Program-made: the position numbers and the translations under genes
Assembly: GCA_035533215.1 (NCBI GenBank)
Contig: DATLUG010000036.1
Coordinates: forward strand, 1-36,715
From: DAHUZL01 sp035533215
GTDB lineage: Bacteria; Chloroflexota; Dormibacteria; Aeolococcales; Bog-877
Direction: 5' to 3'
Length of the DNA: 36,715 bases
Notes under the pieces: generated by a model
What the model was told of the DNA's origin: nothing
Seen by the model: the letters and a program-made list of their open reading frames with translations, nothing else
The model's database searches: none
Shown here: in pieces, positions 17,254 through 26,491 of the stretch
Numbering within the stretch: position 1 is the stretch's first letter
Layout of the letters: every line of letters begins with the position of its first letter

Positions 17254-19269
17254 ATGAGCAAGCACCGGGGATCGCCCCCCTCCGACGCCCGGACCCTCTG
17301 GCGAGCGGTCTGGCGGCGCCCCCAGCGACGAGGCTGGGTTCCGGCGCTTCTGGGAGCCCTCCTCGCCGTCGTGGCCGGCGCCGCGCCCGCGGCCGCCTCG
17401 GGGGGTGCTGGCTGGACCTTCTACGTCGCCAACGCCGGCAGCAACACGGTGACCCCGATCGCGACCGCGTCCAACACCCCCGGCACCCCGCTCGCCGCCG
17501 GTTCCGAGCCGGCCGCGGTGGCGATCAACGCCGCGGGCACGACCCTCTACGTCGCCGCCGACGGCTCCAACACGGTTATCCCGATCGACCTGGCCACGGG
17601 GGTCAGCGGGTCGCCGATCCCGGTCGGGAGCTATCCGGTCGGCATGGCGCTCACCCCCGACGGCGGCACCCTGTATGTGACCAATGCCTACTCCAACACG
17701 GTGACCCCGATCGACCTGACCACGGGCACCGGCGGAGCGCCGATCCCGGTCGGGGGCGAGCCCTTCGGCATCACCGTGTCCCCGACCGGAAGCGCCGCCT
17801 ACGTCGCCGACTTCAGCGGCAACAGTGTGACCAGGATCGCGATCCCGGCGGACACGCCCGGCCCCCCGATCGCGGTGCCGGCGCCGGTGGGACTGGCCAC
17901 CACCCCTGACGGCAGCACGATGTGGATCGTCAGCTACTCGACCGGCGAAGTCTACCCGCTGGCGACCGCGACCAACACCGTGGGCCCTGGCATTCCGACC
18001 GGATCGCAGCCCTACTCCGACGCGGTCAGCCCCAACGGCCGATGGCTCTACGTCGCCAACTACGCCAGCAACACGGTGACACCGATCCAGCTTCCGAGCG
18101 CGGCTGCCTCGGCCTCGATCGCCATGCCGGCCGGATGCAACCCCAACACGGTCGTCTTCACCCCCGACAGCACCTCCGCGTACATCACGTGCTGGGGGAA
18201 TGCCACCGTGGTGCCCATCACGGTCGCTACCGGGGCCGTCGGGGCGCCCATCGCCGTCGGGGCGAACCCGGCCGACCTGGTCTCGAACCCGGACCAGGCA
18301 CCGGTCGCCGCCGTCACCGTCACGCCCGCGCCGATGGGCCAGCCGAGCGAATTCAGCGCCGCCGGCTCGACCGTCGCGGTGGGCACGATCGCCCAGTACG
18401 CCTGGAGCTTCGGCGACGGCAGCAGTGCGGTGACCCTGGGACCGACCACCACCCACGTCTATGCCGCGCCGGGCCTGTACACCGCCACCGTCACCGAGAC
18501 CTCGTCCGGCGGCACCTCGACGGCCCCGATCTACGACGGCCAGACGCTGACCAACAATGGCGGACCCTCGGCGGTGGCGACCGCGACCTTCGTCGTGGAG
18601 GCGGTGCCGGCCGTGACCATCGGCCTCACCGGCGCGCCCCTCCAGTCGATGGTGGGGCAGCCGGTGACCTACACCGCCTCGGTGAGCGTGCCGGGATCGG
18701 GTGGGGTGGTGACCTTCGAGGCCGGCGGGGCCAATCTCTCCGGCTGCCTCGATGTGCCGGTCGTCGACCGCACCGCCGTCTGCCACCAGACCTACGTCGC
18801 CGCCGGGACCTGGTCCGTGAGCGCGAGCTATGCCGCGACCGCCGGTGCGGGGTCGGCGGCGACGAGCTCACCGCTCACCCAGGCGGTGGCCTCGGGCGGC
18901 GAGCGGATCACCCTGCAGACTTCGCTCGACCCGGCCCCGGTCGGGCGCCCCGTCCGGTACCAGGCGACGGTCATCCCCGACTACCCGGTCCCGGCGCCGC
19001 TGCTCGGCACCGTCACCTTCGCTGAGGGCGGTGCCCCGATCCTGGGCTGCGTCGCGCAGCCGCTGGTGCAGGACCAGGCCGCCTGCACCACCACCATGGC
19101 ACGGATCGGAACCCGGGTCGTCACCGCCAACTACTCCGGCGCTCCCCAGTCCGCGGCCCAGGTCGGATACCTCGTGGAGACGGTCGGACGATCGGCCAGG
19201 GCGCCACGGCGACCGGCGTCAGCCGCCCGCTGGCCCCAGCCCAGGCCGGAGGCACGTCCCGCCTGGTGA
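17254..19269 (+). CDS. Secreted beta-propeller (YVTN/NHL-type) protein with PKD and Ig-like domains
   Basis: This 671-aa protein starts at ATG 17254; earlier in-frame starts give no better signal peptide. A long n-region is followed by a hydrophobic core (about 29-47, LLGALLAVVAGAAPAAA) and likely signal peptidase cleavage. About eight repeats of 40 residues follow, each of the type LYVAN-x-SNTVTPIDLATG-x-PIPVG, the YncE-like beta-propeller repeat. Near residues 360-440 a PKD domain has WSFGDG and HVYAAPGLYTATVT. Two Ig-like (Big) repeats follow, each with a VGxPV start and a conserved Cys pair. The C-terminus is Arg/Pro-rich with no LPXTG or membrane anchor. It is probably a surface or exported binding protein; the partner is unknown. 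It shares the strand with the operon downstream but lies 221 bases before it, beyond a separate promoter. Confidence 0.85.
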   Translation: MSKHRGSPPSDARTLWRAVWRRPQRRGWVPALLGALLAVVAGAAPAAASGGAGWTFYVANAGSNTVTPIATASNTPGTPLAAGSEPAAVAINAAGTTLYVAADGSNTVIPIDLATGVSGSPIPVGSYPVGMALTPDGGTLYVTNAYSNTVTPIDLTTGTGGAPIPVGGEPFGITVSPTGSAAYVADFSGNSVTRIAIPADTPGPPIAVPAPVGLATTPDGSTMWIVSYSTGEVYPLATATNTVGPGIPTGSQPYSDAVSPNGRWLYVANYASNTVTPIQLPSAAASASIAMPAGCNPNTVVFTPDSTSAYITCWGNATVVPITVATGAVGAPIAVGANPADLVSNPDQAPVAAVTVTPAPMGQPSEFSAAGSTVAVGTIAQYAWSFGDGSSAVTLGPTTTHVYAAPGLYTATVTETSSGGTSTAPIYDGQTLTNNGGPSAVATATFVVEAVPAVTIGLTGAPLQSMVGQPVTYTASVSVPGSGGVVTFEAGGANLSGCLDVPVVDRTAVCHQTYVAAGTWSVSASYAATAGAGSAATSSPLTQAVASGGERITLQTSLDPAPVGRPVRYQATVIPDYPVPAPLLGTVTFAEGGAPILGCVAQPLVQDQAACTTTMARIGTRVVTANYSGAPQSAAQVGYLVETVGRSARAPRRPASAARWPQPRPEARPAW

Positions 19270-19367
19270 CGCGGAGCCCGCGCCCCCGCCGCGGTCCCCC
19301 TCCCACCCAGCCGGCCACGGTCGCCCGAACCCGACGTCGCCCACCCCGCCGTCGCGGGGGCGCCTGC

Positions 19368-19396
19368 TTGCGCCGAGGAGACATGCTCTGTATACT
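19368..19396 (+). promoter_or_regulatory. Promoter of the SBP-dppA-pepA operon, with ATACTGTG motif
   Basis: TTGCGC (19368-19373), a 17-bp spacer and TATACT (19391-19396) form a good sigma-70 promoter, about 95 bases before the binding-protein start. ATACTGTG (19392-19399) overlaps the -10 element. The same octamer overlaps the promoter at 27882-27910, suggesting a shared operator, possibly for the GntR-type regulator at 25619-26491. Confidence 0.65.
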
Positions 19397-19490
19397 GTGA
19401 TGATCGACTAAAGGGGCCGAGTCGGGGCCTGGCCGAGGCGCGACGGCGCATCCAGGCCACCCCGGTGGCGACGGCAGGGGAGGGACCGGG

Positions 19491-21332
19491 GTGAGGGGAT
19501 CGGGCGCTGTCCGCCGCGTTTCGGGTCGCGGGCCGGGGTGGCTGGTGGGCCTCGCGCTGAGCGGGCTGGCCCTGGCCGCATGCGGCACGCCGCTGTCCCC
19601 CGCCGCTCCCGCCCGCAGCGGTGGGACGGTCAGCTTCGCGATGCCGCCGGCGACCGGGATCAACTACATCTTCCCGCTGGTCTCCGCCGCCAACTGCTCC
19701 AGCGAGAACGGCGAGAACTTCCAGTACCTCATGTACCGGCCCCTGTACTGGTTCGGAGACCACGGCGTGGCCAAGGTCAATCCCCAGCTGAGCCTGGCTC
19801 GGCTCCCCCGCTTCAGTCGCGACGGGCGGGTCGCGACCATCAGTCTCAAGTCGTACCGCTGGAGCAACGGCAACCCGGTCACCGCCCGCGACATCATCTT
19901 CTGGTTGAACCTGCTGAAGGCGGAGAAGGCCAACTGGTGCTCGTACGTGCCGGGGGCCTTCCCGGACAACGTGGTGAGCTACCGCGAGGTCAACCCGACC
20001 ACCCTTGCCCTCACCTTCAACCGCACCTACAGCACCTACTGGCTGCTCTACAACGAGCTGAGCCAGATCACCCCCATCCCCCAGAAGGCATGGGACCGGA
20101 CCTCCCGCACCGGGGCGGTCGGGACCTACGACCGCACCCCGACCGGGGCTCGGGCGGTCTACAAGTTCCTCAGCACCCAGTCCAGCACCGTCAGCACCTA
20201 CACCAGCAACCCGATCTGGCAGGTGGTCGACGGCCCCTTCCGGCTCCGGGACTACAACCCCGCCACCCAGGACGCCGTGCTGGTGCCCAACTCGGACTAC
20301 TCGGGCACCGACCATCCCAGGATCAGCCGGCTCGACCTGCTCGCCTTCACCTCGGACACCGCCGAGTTCGACGCCCTCCGGTCGGGCCAGATCGACTACG
20401 GCTACCTGCCGCTGCAGGACCTCGGCCAGCGCGCCCTGCTGACCCGCCAGGGCTACAGCTTCCAGCCCTGGCACATCCTCCAGTTCTCCTACCTCGCCTT
20501 CAACTTCGCCAACCGCCAGGTGGCCCCGCTGATCGAGCAGCTCTACCTGCGCCAGGCCCTCCAGCACCTCATCGACGAGCCCACCTACGTCCGCACCATC
20601 GACCGGGGCTTCGGGGTGCCTGAGTTCGGTCCGGTGCCGCTGCAGCCGGCCAATCCGTTCGCCAGCACCTACGAGCGTCACAACCCCTATCCGTACAGCG
20701 TCGCCGCCGCCCGCCGGCTGCTGGCCAGCCACGGTTGGACGGTGGTCCCCAACGGTGCCACTCACTGCGCCCACCCTGGCACCGGGACCCACCAGTGCGG
20801 CAGGGGAATCGCCGCCGGCGCCACCATCACCCTCACCAACCTGATCCAATCCGGGCTCCCGTCGCTGACCGCGGAGATGGAGGCGTTCCAGTCGGCCGCC
20901 CTGCTGGTGGGGATCCGGATCCAGCTGCGCCAGGCCCCGATCAACACCGTCCTCAGCACCGCGGTGGCCTGCACCCGCTCCACCGGGACCGGCTGCCAGT
21001 GGCAGATCGCCGACCCCGCTCCCTGGTTCTACGCGCCCGACTTCTATCCCAGCGGCGGCACCCTCTTCGCCTGCGGCGGCGGCTACAACATCGGGAGCTG
21101 GTGCAACAGGACCAACGACGCCAACGTGCTCGCCACCCACCTCAGCAGCAGCCCCCAGGCGATGACACGGTACGAGAACTACGTGGCGGCTCAGCTGCCG
21201 GTGCTGTGGATTCCCAACCAGCCCTGGCAGCTCTCGGAGGTCGCCAAGCACCTGAAGGGGGTGCTGCCCCAGGACCCGTACCTCAACTACTACCCCGAGA
21301 CCTGGTACTGGTCGGGGCCGGCACCCCGCTAA
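19491..21332 (+). CDS. Peptide-type ABC transporter substrate-binding lipoprotein (SBP_bac_5)
   Basis: This is a 613-aa extracytoplasmic solute-binding protein of the OppA/DppA family. The start is GTG 19491 with GGGAGGG just upstream. The signal peptide ends in a lipobox (LALAAC), with Cys31 as the lipidated residue. The SBP_bac_5 fold follows, with segments such as MYRPLYWFGD, NPVTARDIIFWLNLLKAE, WQVVDGPFRLRDYNP and FDALRSGQIDYGYLP. Length is normal for the family. No permease or ATPase for it is present in the window, and it heads an operon with two peptidases. It is clearly paralogous to the protein at 34723-36552 (shared RPLYWFG, YNELSQ, AVYKFL, IDYGYLP). Ligands in this family are peptides, but sugars or other solutes are known, so the ligand is open. 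Confidence 0.92.
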   Translation: MRGSGAVRRVSGRGPGWLVGLALSGLALAACGTPLSPAAPARSGGTVSFAMPPATGINYIFPLVSAANCSSENGENFQYLMYRPLYWFGDHGVAKVNPQLSLARLPRFSRDGRVATISLKSYRWSNGNPVTARDIIFWLNLLKAEKANWCSYVPGAFPDNVVSYREVNPTTLALTFNRTYSTYWLLYNELSQITPIPQKAWDRTSRTGAVGTYDRTPTGARAVYKFLSTQSSTVSTYTSNPIWQVVDGPFRLRDYNPATQDAVLVPNSDYSGTDHPRISRLDLLAFTSDTAEFDALRSGQIDYGYLPLQDLGQRALLTRQGYSFQPWHILQFSYLAFNFANRQVAPLIEQLYLRQALQHLIDEPTYVRTIDRGFGVPEFGPVPLQPANPFASTYERHNPYPYSVAAARRLLASHGWTVVPNGATHCAHPGTGTHQCGRGIAAGATITLTNLIQSGLPSLTAEMEAFQSAALLVGIRIQLRQAPINTVLSTAVACTRSTGTGCQWQIADPAPWFYAPDFYPSGGTLFACGGGYNIGSWCNRTNDANVLATHLSSSPQAMTRYENYVAAQLPVLWIPNQPWQLSEVAKHLKGVLPQDPYLNYYPETWYWSGPAPR

Positions 21333-21464
21333 CGACGAGGTGACGAGACCGCTGGTGCTGAGCGGACCGACCGTCGCCGATGGGATGGCCGGGGACGGCC
21401 GCGGCGCGACCGCGGCGCGGCTGGGCCCGGCGCCACCGTCCCGGTCGGCAGCGGGAGCAGGCTG

Positions 21465-22295
21465 ATGCGGGTCCTCGTCGCCGTCGACATGGAGGGGATC
21501 GCCGGCATCACCAGCGCCACCGAGGTGATGCCCGGCACCAGTGAGTACGGCCGCCTCCGCGCCCTGATGACGGCAGAGGCCAACGCGGCGGTGGCGGGCG
21601 CCTTCGACGCCGGCGCCGCCCAGGTCACCGTCACCGACGCCCACGACCGGATGCGCAACCTCCTCTACGAGCAGCTGGACGACCGGGCCCACCTGGTGTC
21701 GGGGCCGGTGCGACCGCTGGACATGGTGCAGGGGGCCGCCGACGCCGACTGCGCCGTCTTCCTCGGCTTCCACTCGCCCGCCGGGACGCCCCGGTCGACC
21801 CTCGCCCACACCCTGTCGGTGACGGTGAGGCGGCTGGAGCTGGATGGCGTCGTGATGGGCGAGACCGAGCTGGGAGCCGCGGTCTGCGCCAGCTTCGGGG
21901 TCCCGGTCGCCCTCGTCACCGGCGACGACGCCCTGGCCCGCCACCTCAGCCGGTCGATGCCGGCGACGCCCACCCTGGTGGTGAAGGAGAGCCTGGCGTA
22001 CGCCACCGCGCGGGCGCGTCCGCGGGCCGAGGTGCTGGAGTCGATCCGGGCGGCGACCCGGGCGGCGGTGGCCGCGCCGCCGCCGCCGCCGCCGCCGCCG
22101 CCGACCCCGGTGCGGGTCAGCCTCGAGTTCCTGCACCCGGCGCTGATCGAGATGGTGGCGATGATCCCCACGGTGGCGGCGGAGGACCCGGCGACGGTCA
22201 CCTTCACCGCCCCCGACGTGGTCCGGGCGGTCCAGGTGGTGAGCCTGTGCACCCTGGTCGCCGAGGAGTCGATGCACGCCGCCAACCTCTGGTAG
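21465..22295 (+). CDS. dppA: D-aminopeptidase, peptidase family M55 (DppA-type)
   Basis: This 276-aa zinc peptidase releases N-terminal D-amino acids from short peptides. The family's metal ligands are all present: Asp8 and Glu10 (VDMEG), His60 (TDAHD), His103 (GFHSP) and Glu133 (MGETELG). The catalytic His115 is present too. Spacing is almost identical to Bacillus DppA. A run of nine prolines (205-213) coded by CCG repeats stands where relatives have an ordinary linker before the C-terminal strands. The start ATG is preceded by GGGAGCAGG. The next gene, a leucyl aminopeptidase, begins seven bases after the stop. Together with the binding lipoprotein upstream this suggests uptake and hydrolysis of D-amino-acid-containing peptides. 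Confidence 0.93.
   Translation: MRVLVAVDMEGIAGITSATEVMPGTSEYGRLRALMTAEANAAVAGAFDAGAAQVTVTDAHDRMRNLLYEQLDDRAHLVSGPVRPLDMVQGAADADCAVFLGFHSPAGTPRSTLAHTLSVTVRRLELDGVVMGETELGAAVCASFGVPVALVTGDDALARHLSRSMPATPTLVVKESLAYATARARPRAEVLESIRAATRAAVAAPPPPPPPPPTPVRVSLEFLHPALIEMVAMIPTVAAEDPATVTFTAPDVVRAVQVVSLCTLVAEESMHAANLW
22077..22103. repeat. (CCG)9 microsatellite in dppA
   Basis: Nine CCG triplets in frame encode a polyproline run. Slippage would change length without a frameshift. It lies outside the metal-binding residues. Confidence 0.85.
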
Positions 22296-22302
22296 GGAGC
22301 AG

Positions 22303-23814
22303 GTGGACCTGACCGTCTGCGACCTCGCCGCGGGGGTCGCGGACGCCCAGCTCTGGGTGCTCCCCGTCTGCGAGGACGTCGGACTGGCCGAGGCCGCCGC
22401 GGTGGTGGACCGCCAGCTCGGCGGCGGCCTCAGCCAGGTGGCGCAGCCGGCCGCCGGCGGACGGCTGGGACGCCGGGCGACGGTGTGGGTCACTCGTGCG
22501 GGGGCGGGACCGGTGCGGCTGGTGGCGGTGGGCCTCGGCCGCGGCGCCGCGGTCGACGGGTACGGCCTGCGCAACGCGGTCGAGCTGGCCCTGCGCGGCC
22601 AGGCCGCCGCCGGCGCCGCGATCCTGCTCGACCGCCGGACGCTGGCGGCGCTGGGGGTGGTCCGGGACCTCGGCGCGGCGGCGGCGCTGCGCCTCGCCCT
22701 CGAGGGCGCGGTCCGGGCCACCGGCGACTGGGGGCGGAGCGGGGACGGAGCGGTGGCGTCCCTCGGCCGGGTGGTGGTGGCCACCGACTGGGAGGGGATC
22801 GAGGGCCGCGACCGGGCGGCCGCGGACGCCGCCCTGCTGGGGTCCGCCGCCAATCGGGTGCGCCGGTGGCAGTGGACCCCCAGCAACCACCTCACCCCGG
22901 CACGGTTCGCCGCCGAGGCGGTGCGTCTCGGCGGCGAGGCGGGGTTGGAGGCGGAGGTGCTGGAGCAGGCGGAGCTTCGCCGCAGCGGGTACGGCGGCAT
23001 CCTGGGGGTCGCCCAGGGCTCCGCCGAGGCGCCCTGCCTGGTCGTGCTCCGTCATCGCCCACCCCGCCCCGGCCCGGTCCTGGGGCTGGTGGGCAAGGGC
23101 GTCACCTTCGACGCCGGGGGCATGGCGATCAAGCCGGCCAAGGACCTGCATCTCATGAAGAGCGACATGAGCGGGGCCGCCGCGGTCCTGGGCGCCCTCC
23201 TCGTCGTCGCGAGCTGGCGGCCGGCGGTGGGCGTGATCGGGGTCCTTCCCCTCTCGGAGAACGTGCTGGGGACCGGCTCCATGAAGTCCGGCGATGTGGT
23301 GGCGATGGCCGACGGCACCACGGTGGAGGTCACCAACCCCGACGCCGAGGGCCGACTCCTGCTCGCCGACGGGCTGGTCCACGCCCGCCTGTCGGGGGCG
23401 ACCCACCTGGTGTCGATCGGGACCCTCACCGATGCGGTCAGCCTCGCCCAGGGACCGACGGTGAGCGGGGCGATCGGCGCGGACGACACCCTCCTGGCCC
23501 AGCTGGAGGCGGCCGCGGCGCTGGGTGGCGAGCGGCTGCTCCGGCTCCGGATGTATCCGGAGTACGACGATGTTCTCGACTCCGACGTGGCGGCGGTGCG
23601 CAACGAGGCCGACGACCTCCACGAGGAGCCGGTGGCGGCGGCGGTGTTCCTGCGCCGCTTCGTCGAGCGGGCGGCCTGGGTCCATCTCGACATCGGCGGC
23701 TCCGCCTCCAACGAGCATGCCAACCTCTACGACGTGGTGCCGCGCGGACCCAGCGCGGTGGCCACCGCCACGCTCGCCCACCTCACCCGGGTGCTGGCCG
23801 AGACGGTCGCGTAG
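22303..23814 (+). CDS. pepA: Leucyl aminopeptidase, peptidase family M17
   Basis: This 503-aa cytosolic aminopeptidase removes N-terminal residues from peptides using two metal ions. Active-site and metal residues all fit: Lys265, Asp270 (GKGVTFDAGG), Lys277, Asp288 (MKSDMSG), and Asp347, Glu349, Arg351 (NPDAEGRLLLADG). Each sits five residues before its counterpart in E. coli PepA. NPDAEGRL replaces the usual NTDAEGRL; the Thr-to-Pro change is slightly unusual. The N-terminal macro-like domain (1-160) is more divergent. The start is GTG 22303 with GGGAGCAG, seven bases after dppA, so the genes are coupled. It probably completes degradation of the peptides first trimmed by DppA. Confidence 0.95.
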   Translation: MDLTVCDLAAGVADAQLWVLPVCEDVGLAEAAAVVDRQLGGGLSQVAQPAAGGRLGRRATVWVTRAGAGPVRLVAVGLGRGAAVDGYGLRNAVELALRGQAAAGAAILLDRRTLAALGVVRDLGAAAALRLALEGAVRATGDWGRSGDGAVASLGRVVVATDWEGIEGRDRAAADAALLGSAANRVRRWQWTPSNHLTPARFAAEAVRLGGEAGLEAEVLEQAELRRSGYGGILGVAQGSAEAPCLVVLRHRPPRPGPVLGLVGKGVTFDAGGMAIKPAKDLHLMKSDMSGAAAVLGALLVVASWRPAVGVIGVLPLSENVLGTGSMKSGDVVAMADGTTVEVTNPDAEGRLLLADGLVHARLSGATHLVSIGTLTDAVSLAQGPTVSGAIGADDTLLAQLEAAAALGGERLLRLRMYPEYDDVLDSDVAAVRNEADDLHEEPVAAAVFLRRFVERAAWVHLDIGGSASNEHANLYDVVPRGPSAVATATLAHLTRVLAETVA

Positions 23815-23822
23815 CCGGCCCT

Positions 23823-23840
23823 CGGCGGGGTGACCCGCCG
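23823..23840. terminator. Hairpin between convergent pepA and FGGY kinase genes
   Basis: CGGCGGG and CCCGCCG arms enclose a GTGA tetraloop, 9 bases after the pepA stop and 75 bases from the kinase stop. There is no T-run, so termination is inferred from position and stability. Confidence 0.5.
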
Positions 23841-23914
23841 CCCGGGTGCAACCCCTCCCCGCGTCCCCGACCGCCCTCCGGCGACGACGGCTGCGAGGGC
23901 GGCCAGCCCTCCGA

Positions 23915-25450
23915 TCAGGCGGTTGGGCCGCGTCCCGGCCGGTGCGGATGGGTCTGGCGGCGCCATCGCTCGTGACGCTCGGCGATCCGGCTCCAGAGGT
24001 CCCGTCCCACGTCGCCGGGGTGCGTCCAGAGCGGGGGCCGGACGGTCGTGTCCGGCAGGGGAGCCCCCACCGACCGGGCCGCCAGCCGGGCGGCCCCCAC
24101 CGCCGAGGCGAGCCCGACGTGCGCTTCATCACCCGAGTCCCGGGCATCGGGGGTCAGGACCGGCCGCCCGGTCGCGTCGGCGAGCCACTGCCGGAAGCCC
24201 GTGTGGTGAGCGCCCCAGCCGCCCGCGTGGACCGGCCCCAGCCCGCCGGCCCCGCGACCGCGCAGCAGGTCCGTGCACCGCCTGGTCTCCACCAGGATCC
24301 CCTCCACCAGGGCCCGGGCCAGCTCGGGCGGCCCGCTGGCGAGGTTGAGGCCGCCGACGGCGCCGCGCAGGGCCGGGTCCCAGAGCGCGCCCTGCTCGCC
24401 GAAGGCCAGGTAGGGGAGGAAGACGACGCCGGCGGCGCCGGCCTCGGCCTCGGCGGCGAGCTCCAGCACCGCGGACCCGTTCGGCCCCGGCAGGCGGAGC
24501 AGGTCGGCCAGCCAGGCGAGCGCGCTCCCGGTCGCGAGCAGGTCCATCTCCAGTCCCCATCCCGGGCCCCCGGCCAGCGGCGTGACCAGCCACCGGTGGG
24601 CCGGGTCGAACCGCGGCTCGGAGGCGATGCCGAGGATGACGGTGCTGGTGCCGGCCAGGTGGGCGATCGCCCCGGGCTGCTCCGCCCCCAGCCCGAGGGC
24701 GCCGGCCACCGAGTCCGCGGCTCCGAGCACCACCGCCAGCCCCGCCTCGAGGCCCAGCCGGCGGGCGGCGGCACGCGAGAGGGGGCGGGCGTCGTCGGTG
24801 GGGCGGACCTCCGGGAGGGCCGGCGCCGCCGGCCGGGGATGTCCCGGTGTCACTCCCAGCGCCTGGCAGAGCCCTCGGTCCCATGCCAGGCTCGCCAGGG
24901 CCAGGGGGCCGAAGCCGGCGGCGGTGCTCGGGTCGGTGGCGAGCTCGCCGGTGAGGGAGTGGAACAGGTGGTCCTTGGCCGAGGCCAGCCAGCGGGTGGC
25001 CCCGGCCCGGTCCGGGTCGTGGGCGCGCAACCAGTGGTGCATCGGCACCAGGTAGCGGCCGTCGAGCCACTGCCCGGTCGTGCGGTACAGCGTCTCGGCG
25101 CCGATCCCGTCCCGCAGCGCGGCGCCCTCCCGCTCCGCCCGGGTGTCCTCCCAGGTGATCGCCGGGCCCACCGGCGCCAGGTCGACGTCGAGGGTGACCA
25201 GGGTCGGGATCATCCCCGAAAGCCCGAGGGCGAGCAGGGTCCCCGGCCACTGCGCCCGCAGCGAGGCGACCACCGCGGCGACCGCCCGGTCCCAGTCCGC
25301 GGGGTCCTGCTCCGCGTGTCCGGGCCGGGGCCGGCGCGTCGGGTAGCTCGCCCGGGCATGGGCGAGGACGGTCCCGTCCGGACCGACCACCACCCCCTTG
25401 AGGCTGGACGTCCCGAGGTCCAGCCCGACGAAGCCGGTCGAGCCGGTCAA
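23915..25450 (-). CDS. FGGY-family carbohydrate kinase (xylulokinase-like)
   Basis: This 511-aa ATP-dependent sugar or polyol kinase has the phosphate-1 loop GLDLGTSSLKG at 9-19, LGLSGMIP near 95-102 and ITWEDTRAE. The second actin-like lobe carries VVLGAADSVAGALGLGA and an adenosine-binding segment around PVHAGGWGAHH. Length fits the family. The start is TTG at 25448-25450; it gives the normal family N-terminus (STGFVGLDLGT), though the ribosome-binding site is weak. It is the last gene of a minus-strand set (aminotransferase, GntR regulator, kinase), 168 bases after the regulator. The substrate cannot be told. A xylulose-like, glycerol-like or amino-sugar-derived compound is possible. Confidence 0.9.
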   Translation of the reverse strand: MTGSTGFVGLDLGTSSLKGVVVGPDGTVLAHARASYPTRRPRPGHAEQDPADWDRAVAAVVASLRAQWPGTLLALGLSGMIPTLVTLDVDLAPVGPAITWEDTRAEREGAALRDGIGAETLYRTTGQWLDGRYLVPMHHWLRAHDPDRAGATRWLASAKDHLFHSLTGELATDPSTAAGFGPLALASLAWDRGLCQALGVTPGHPRPAAPALPEVRPTDDARPLSRAAARRLGLEAGLAVVLGAADSVAGALGLGAEQPGAIAHLAGTSTVILGIASEPRFDPAHRWLVTPLAGGPGWGLEMDLLATGSALAWLADLLRLPGPNGSAVLELAAEAEAGAAGVVFLPYLAFGEQGALWDPALRGAVGGLNLASGPPELARALVEGILVETRRCTDLLRGRGAGGLGPVHAGGWGAHHTGFRQWLADATGRPVLTPDARDSGDEAHVGLASAVGAARLAARSVGAPLPDTTVRPPLWTHPGDVGRDLWSRIAERHERWRRQTHPHRPGRGPTA

Positions 25451-25618
25451 AGGGCCGCCGTACCCTCCGCGCCCGCGCTCCCGGGCGCCGCGGTGGGGAC
25501 GGCACCGTCGGCGGGGCGCCGGGCGGAGGCCGAGCCGCCCGGGGTGGTCACCACCGCGTCGCCCGGGTCCTCGACCGGGGGCGCCACCGGCTGCTCGGCG
25601 CGTGGCCCTCGACCGCGG

Positions 25619-26491
25619 TCATCGGGCCCCCGTCACCGGCGGACCCTCGGGAACCTGGCCCAGCGGCCGCACCTCCCAGTCGCGGATGTCGGTCGACTGC
25701 AGGAGGTGGCGGGTGGTCTGGCCGGAGAGGTAGAAGGCGAAGTGGCGGGCCGCGTACACCTGCTGGAAGGCGTCGAAGGGCAACCCGTCCTGGTCGCAGC
25801 TCACCCCTCGGACGCGGGCCACCAGGTCGCCGGGCGGCACCTGGAGGAGCCGCCGCTCCCGGCGACTCGGCTCGCTCACCTCGAGGAACGCCTCCTCACT
25901 CTCGTCGTGGAGGCCGTGGTGCTCACCGAGATAGGCGTAGAGGGAGGCCCCGGCGGCGAGCACCGCGTGGTCGATCTCGGGGGCCAGCCGGACCGGGATC
26001 ACCGCCTGTTCGTAGATCATCGGCCGGGCTCGGATGAGCCGGAGCCGCTCCACCTTCCACACCGGCTCGCTGGGGCTGATCCGCAGCACCCGGGCGATGG
26101 TGGGGCTGGGGATGCCCTCCTCGGTGGCGAGCACCCGGGTGGTGACCTGGAGGCGACCGTGGCTCGGCGCCAGCGTGTGCAGCAGGCCGCCGGCACGGGC
26201 GGGGTCGCTCACCAGCCGGGCGGGGGCCACGAAGGTGCCGACTCCCTGGTGGCGCACCACCAGGCCGGCGCGGGCGCACTCGTCGACCGCCCGACGCACG
26301 GTGATGAGGCTGACGCCCGCCATCTCGGCCAGCTCGCGGTTGCTCGGCAGCAGGCTGCCCGGCGCCAGCGGACCCTCGGCGATCAGCCGCTCGATGAGGT
26401 CGATGACCTGCTCGTAGCGGAGGCTGGGGGCACCGCCGCGACGGCTCCGGCGCTGGCCGACGGCGAGCGGCCGACCGGCCGCCCGGCTCAT
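25619..26491 (-). CDS. GntR-family transcriptional regulator, HutC subfamily
   Basis: This 290-aa regulator starts at ATG 26489-26491, overlapping the stop of the aminotransferase gene by four bases (ATGA), so the two are coupled. The N-terminal winged helix spans about 24-92, including LLPSNRELAEMAGVSLITVRRA and GLVVRHQGVGTFVAP. A UTRA ligand-binding domain follows (about 110-270), with EPVWKVERLRLIRARPMIYEQ typical of HutC-type regulators. Such proteins often sense a phosphorylated sugar or a pathway intermediate. It probably controls its own operon and the divergent SIS gene. A shared ATACTGTG motif suggests it may also control the peptidase operon starting at 19.49 kb. The inducer is unknown. 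Confidence 0.92.
   Translation of the reverse strand: MSRAAGRPLAVGQRRSRRGGAPSLRYEQVIDLIERLIAEGPLAPGSLLPSNRELAEMAGVSLITVRRAVDECARAGLVVRHQGVGTFVAPARLVSDPARAGGLLHTLAPSHGRLQVTTRVLATEEGIPSPTIARVLRISPSEPVWKVERLRLIRARPMIYEQAVIPVRLAPEIDHAVLAAGASLYAYLGEHHGLHDESEEAFLEVSEPSRRERRLLQVPPGDLVARVRGVSCDQDGLPFDAFQQVYAARHFAFYLSGQTTRHLLQSTDIRDWEVRPLGQVPEGPPVTGAR

Noticed and set aside
19131..23000. Very long (1289-codon) minus-strand frame
   Set aside because: It is antisense to three well-supported genes (SBP, dppA, pepA). Long antisense frames are expected at this GC content.
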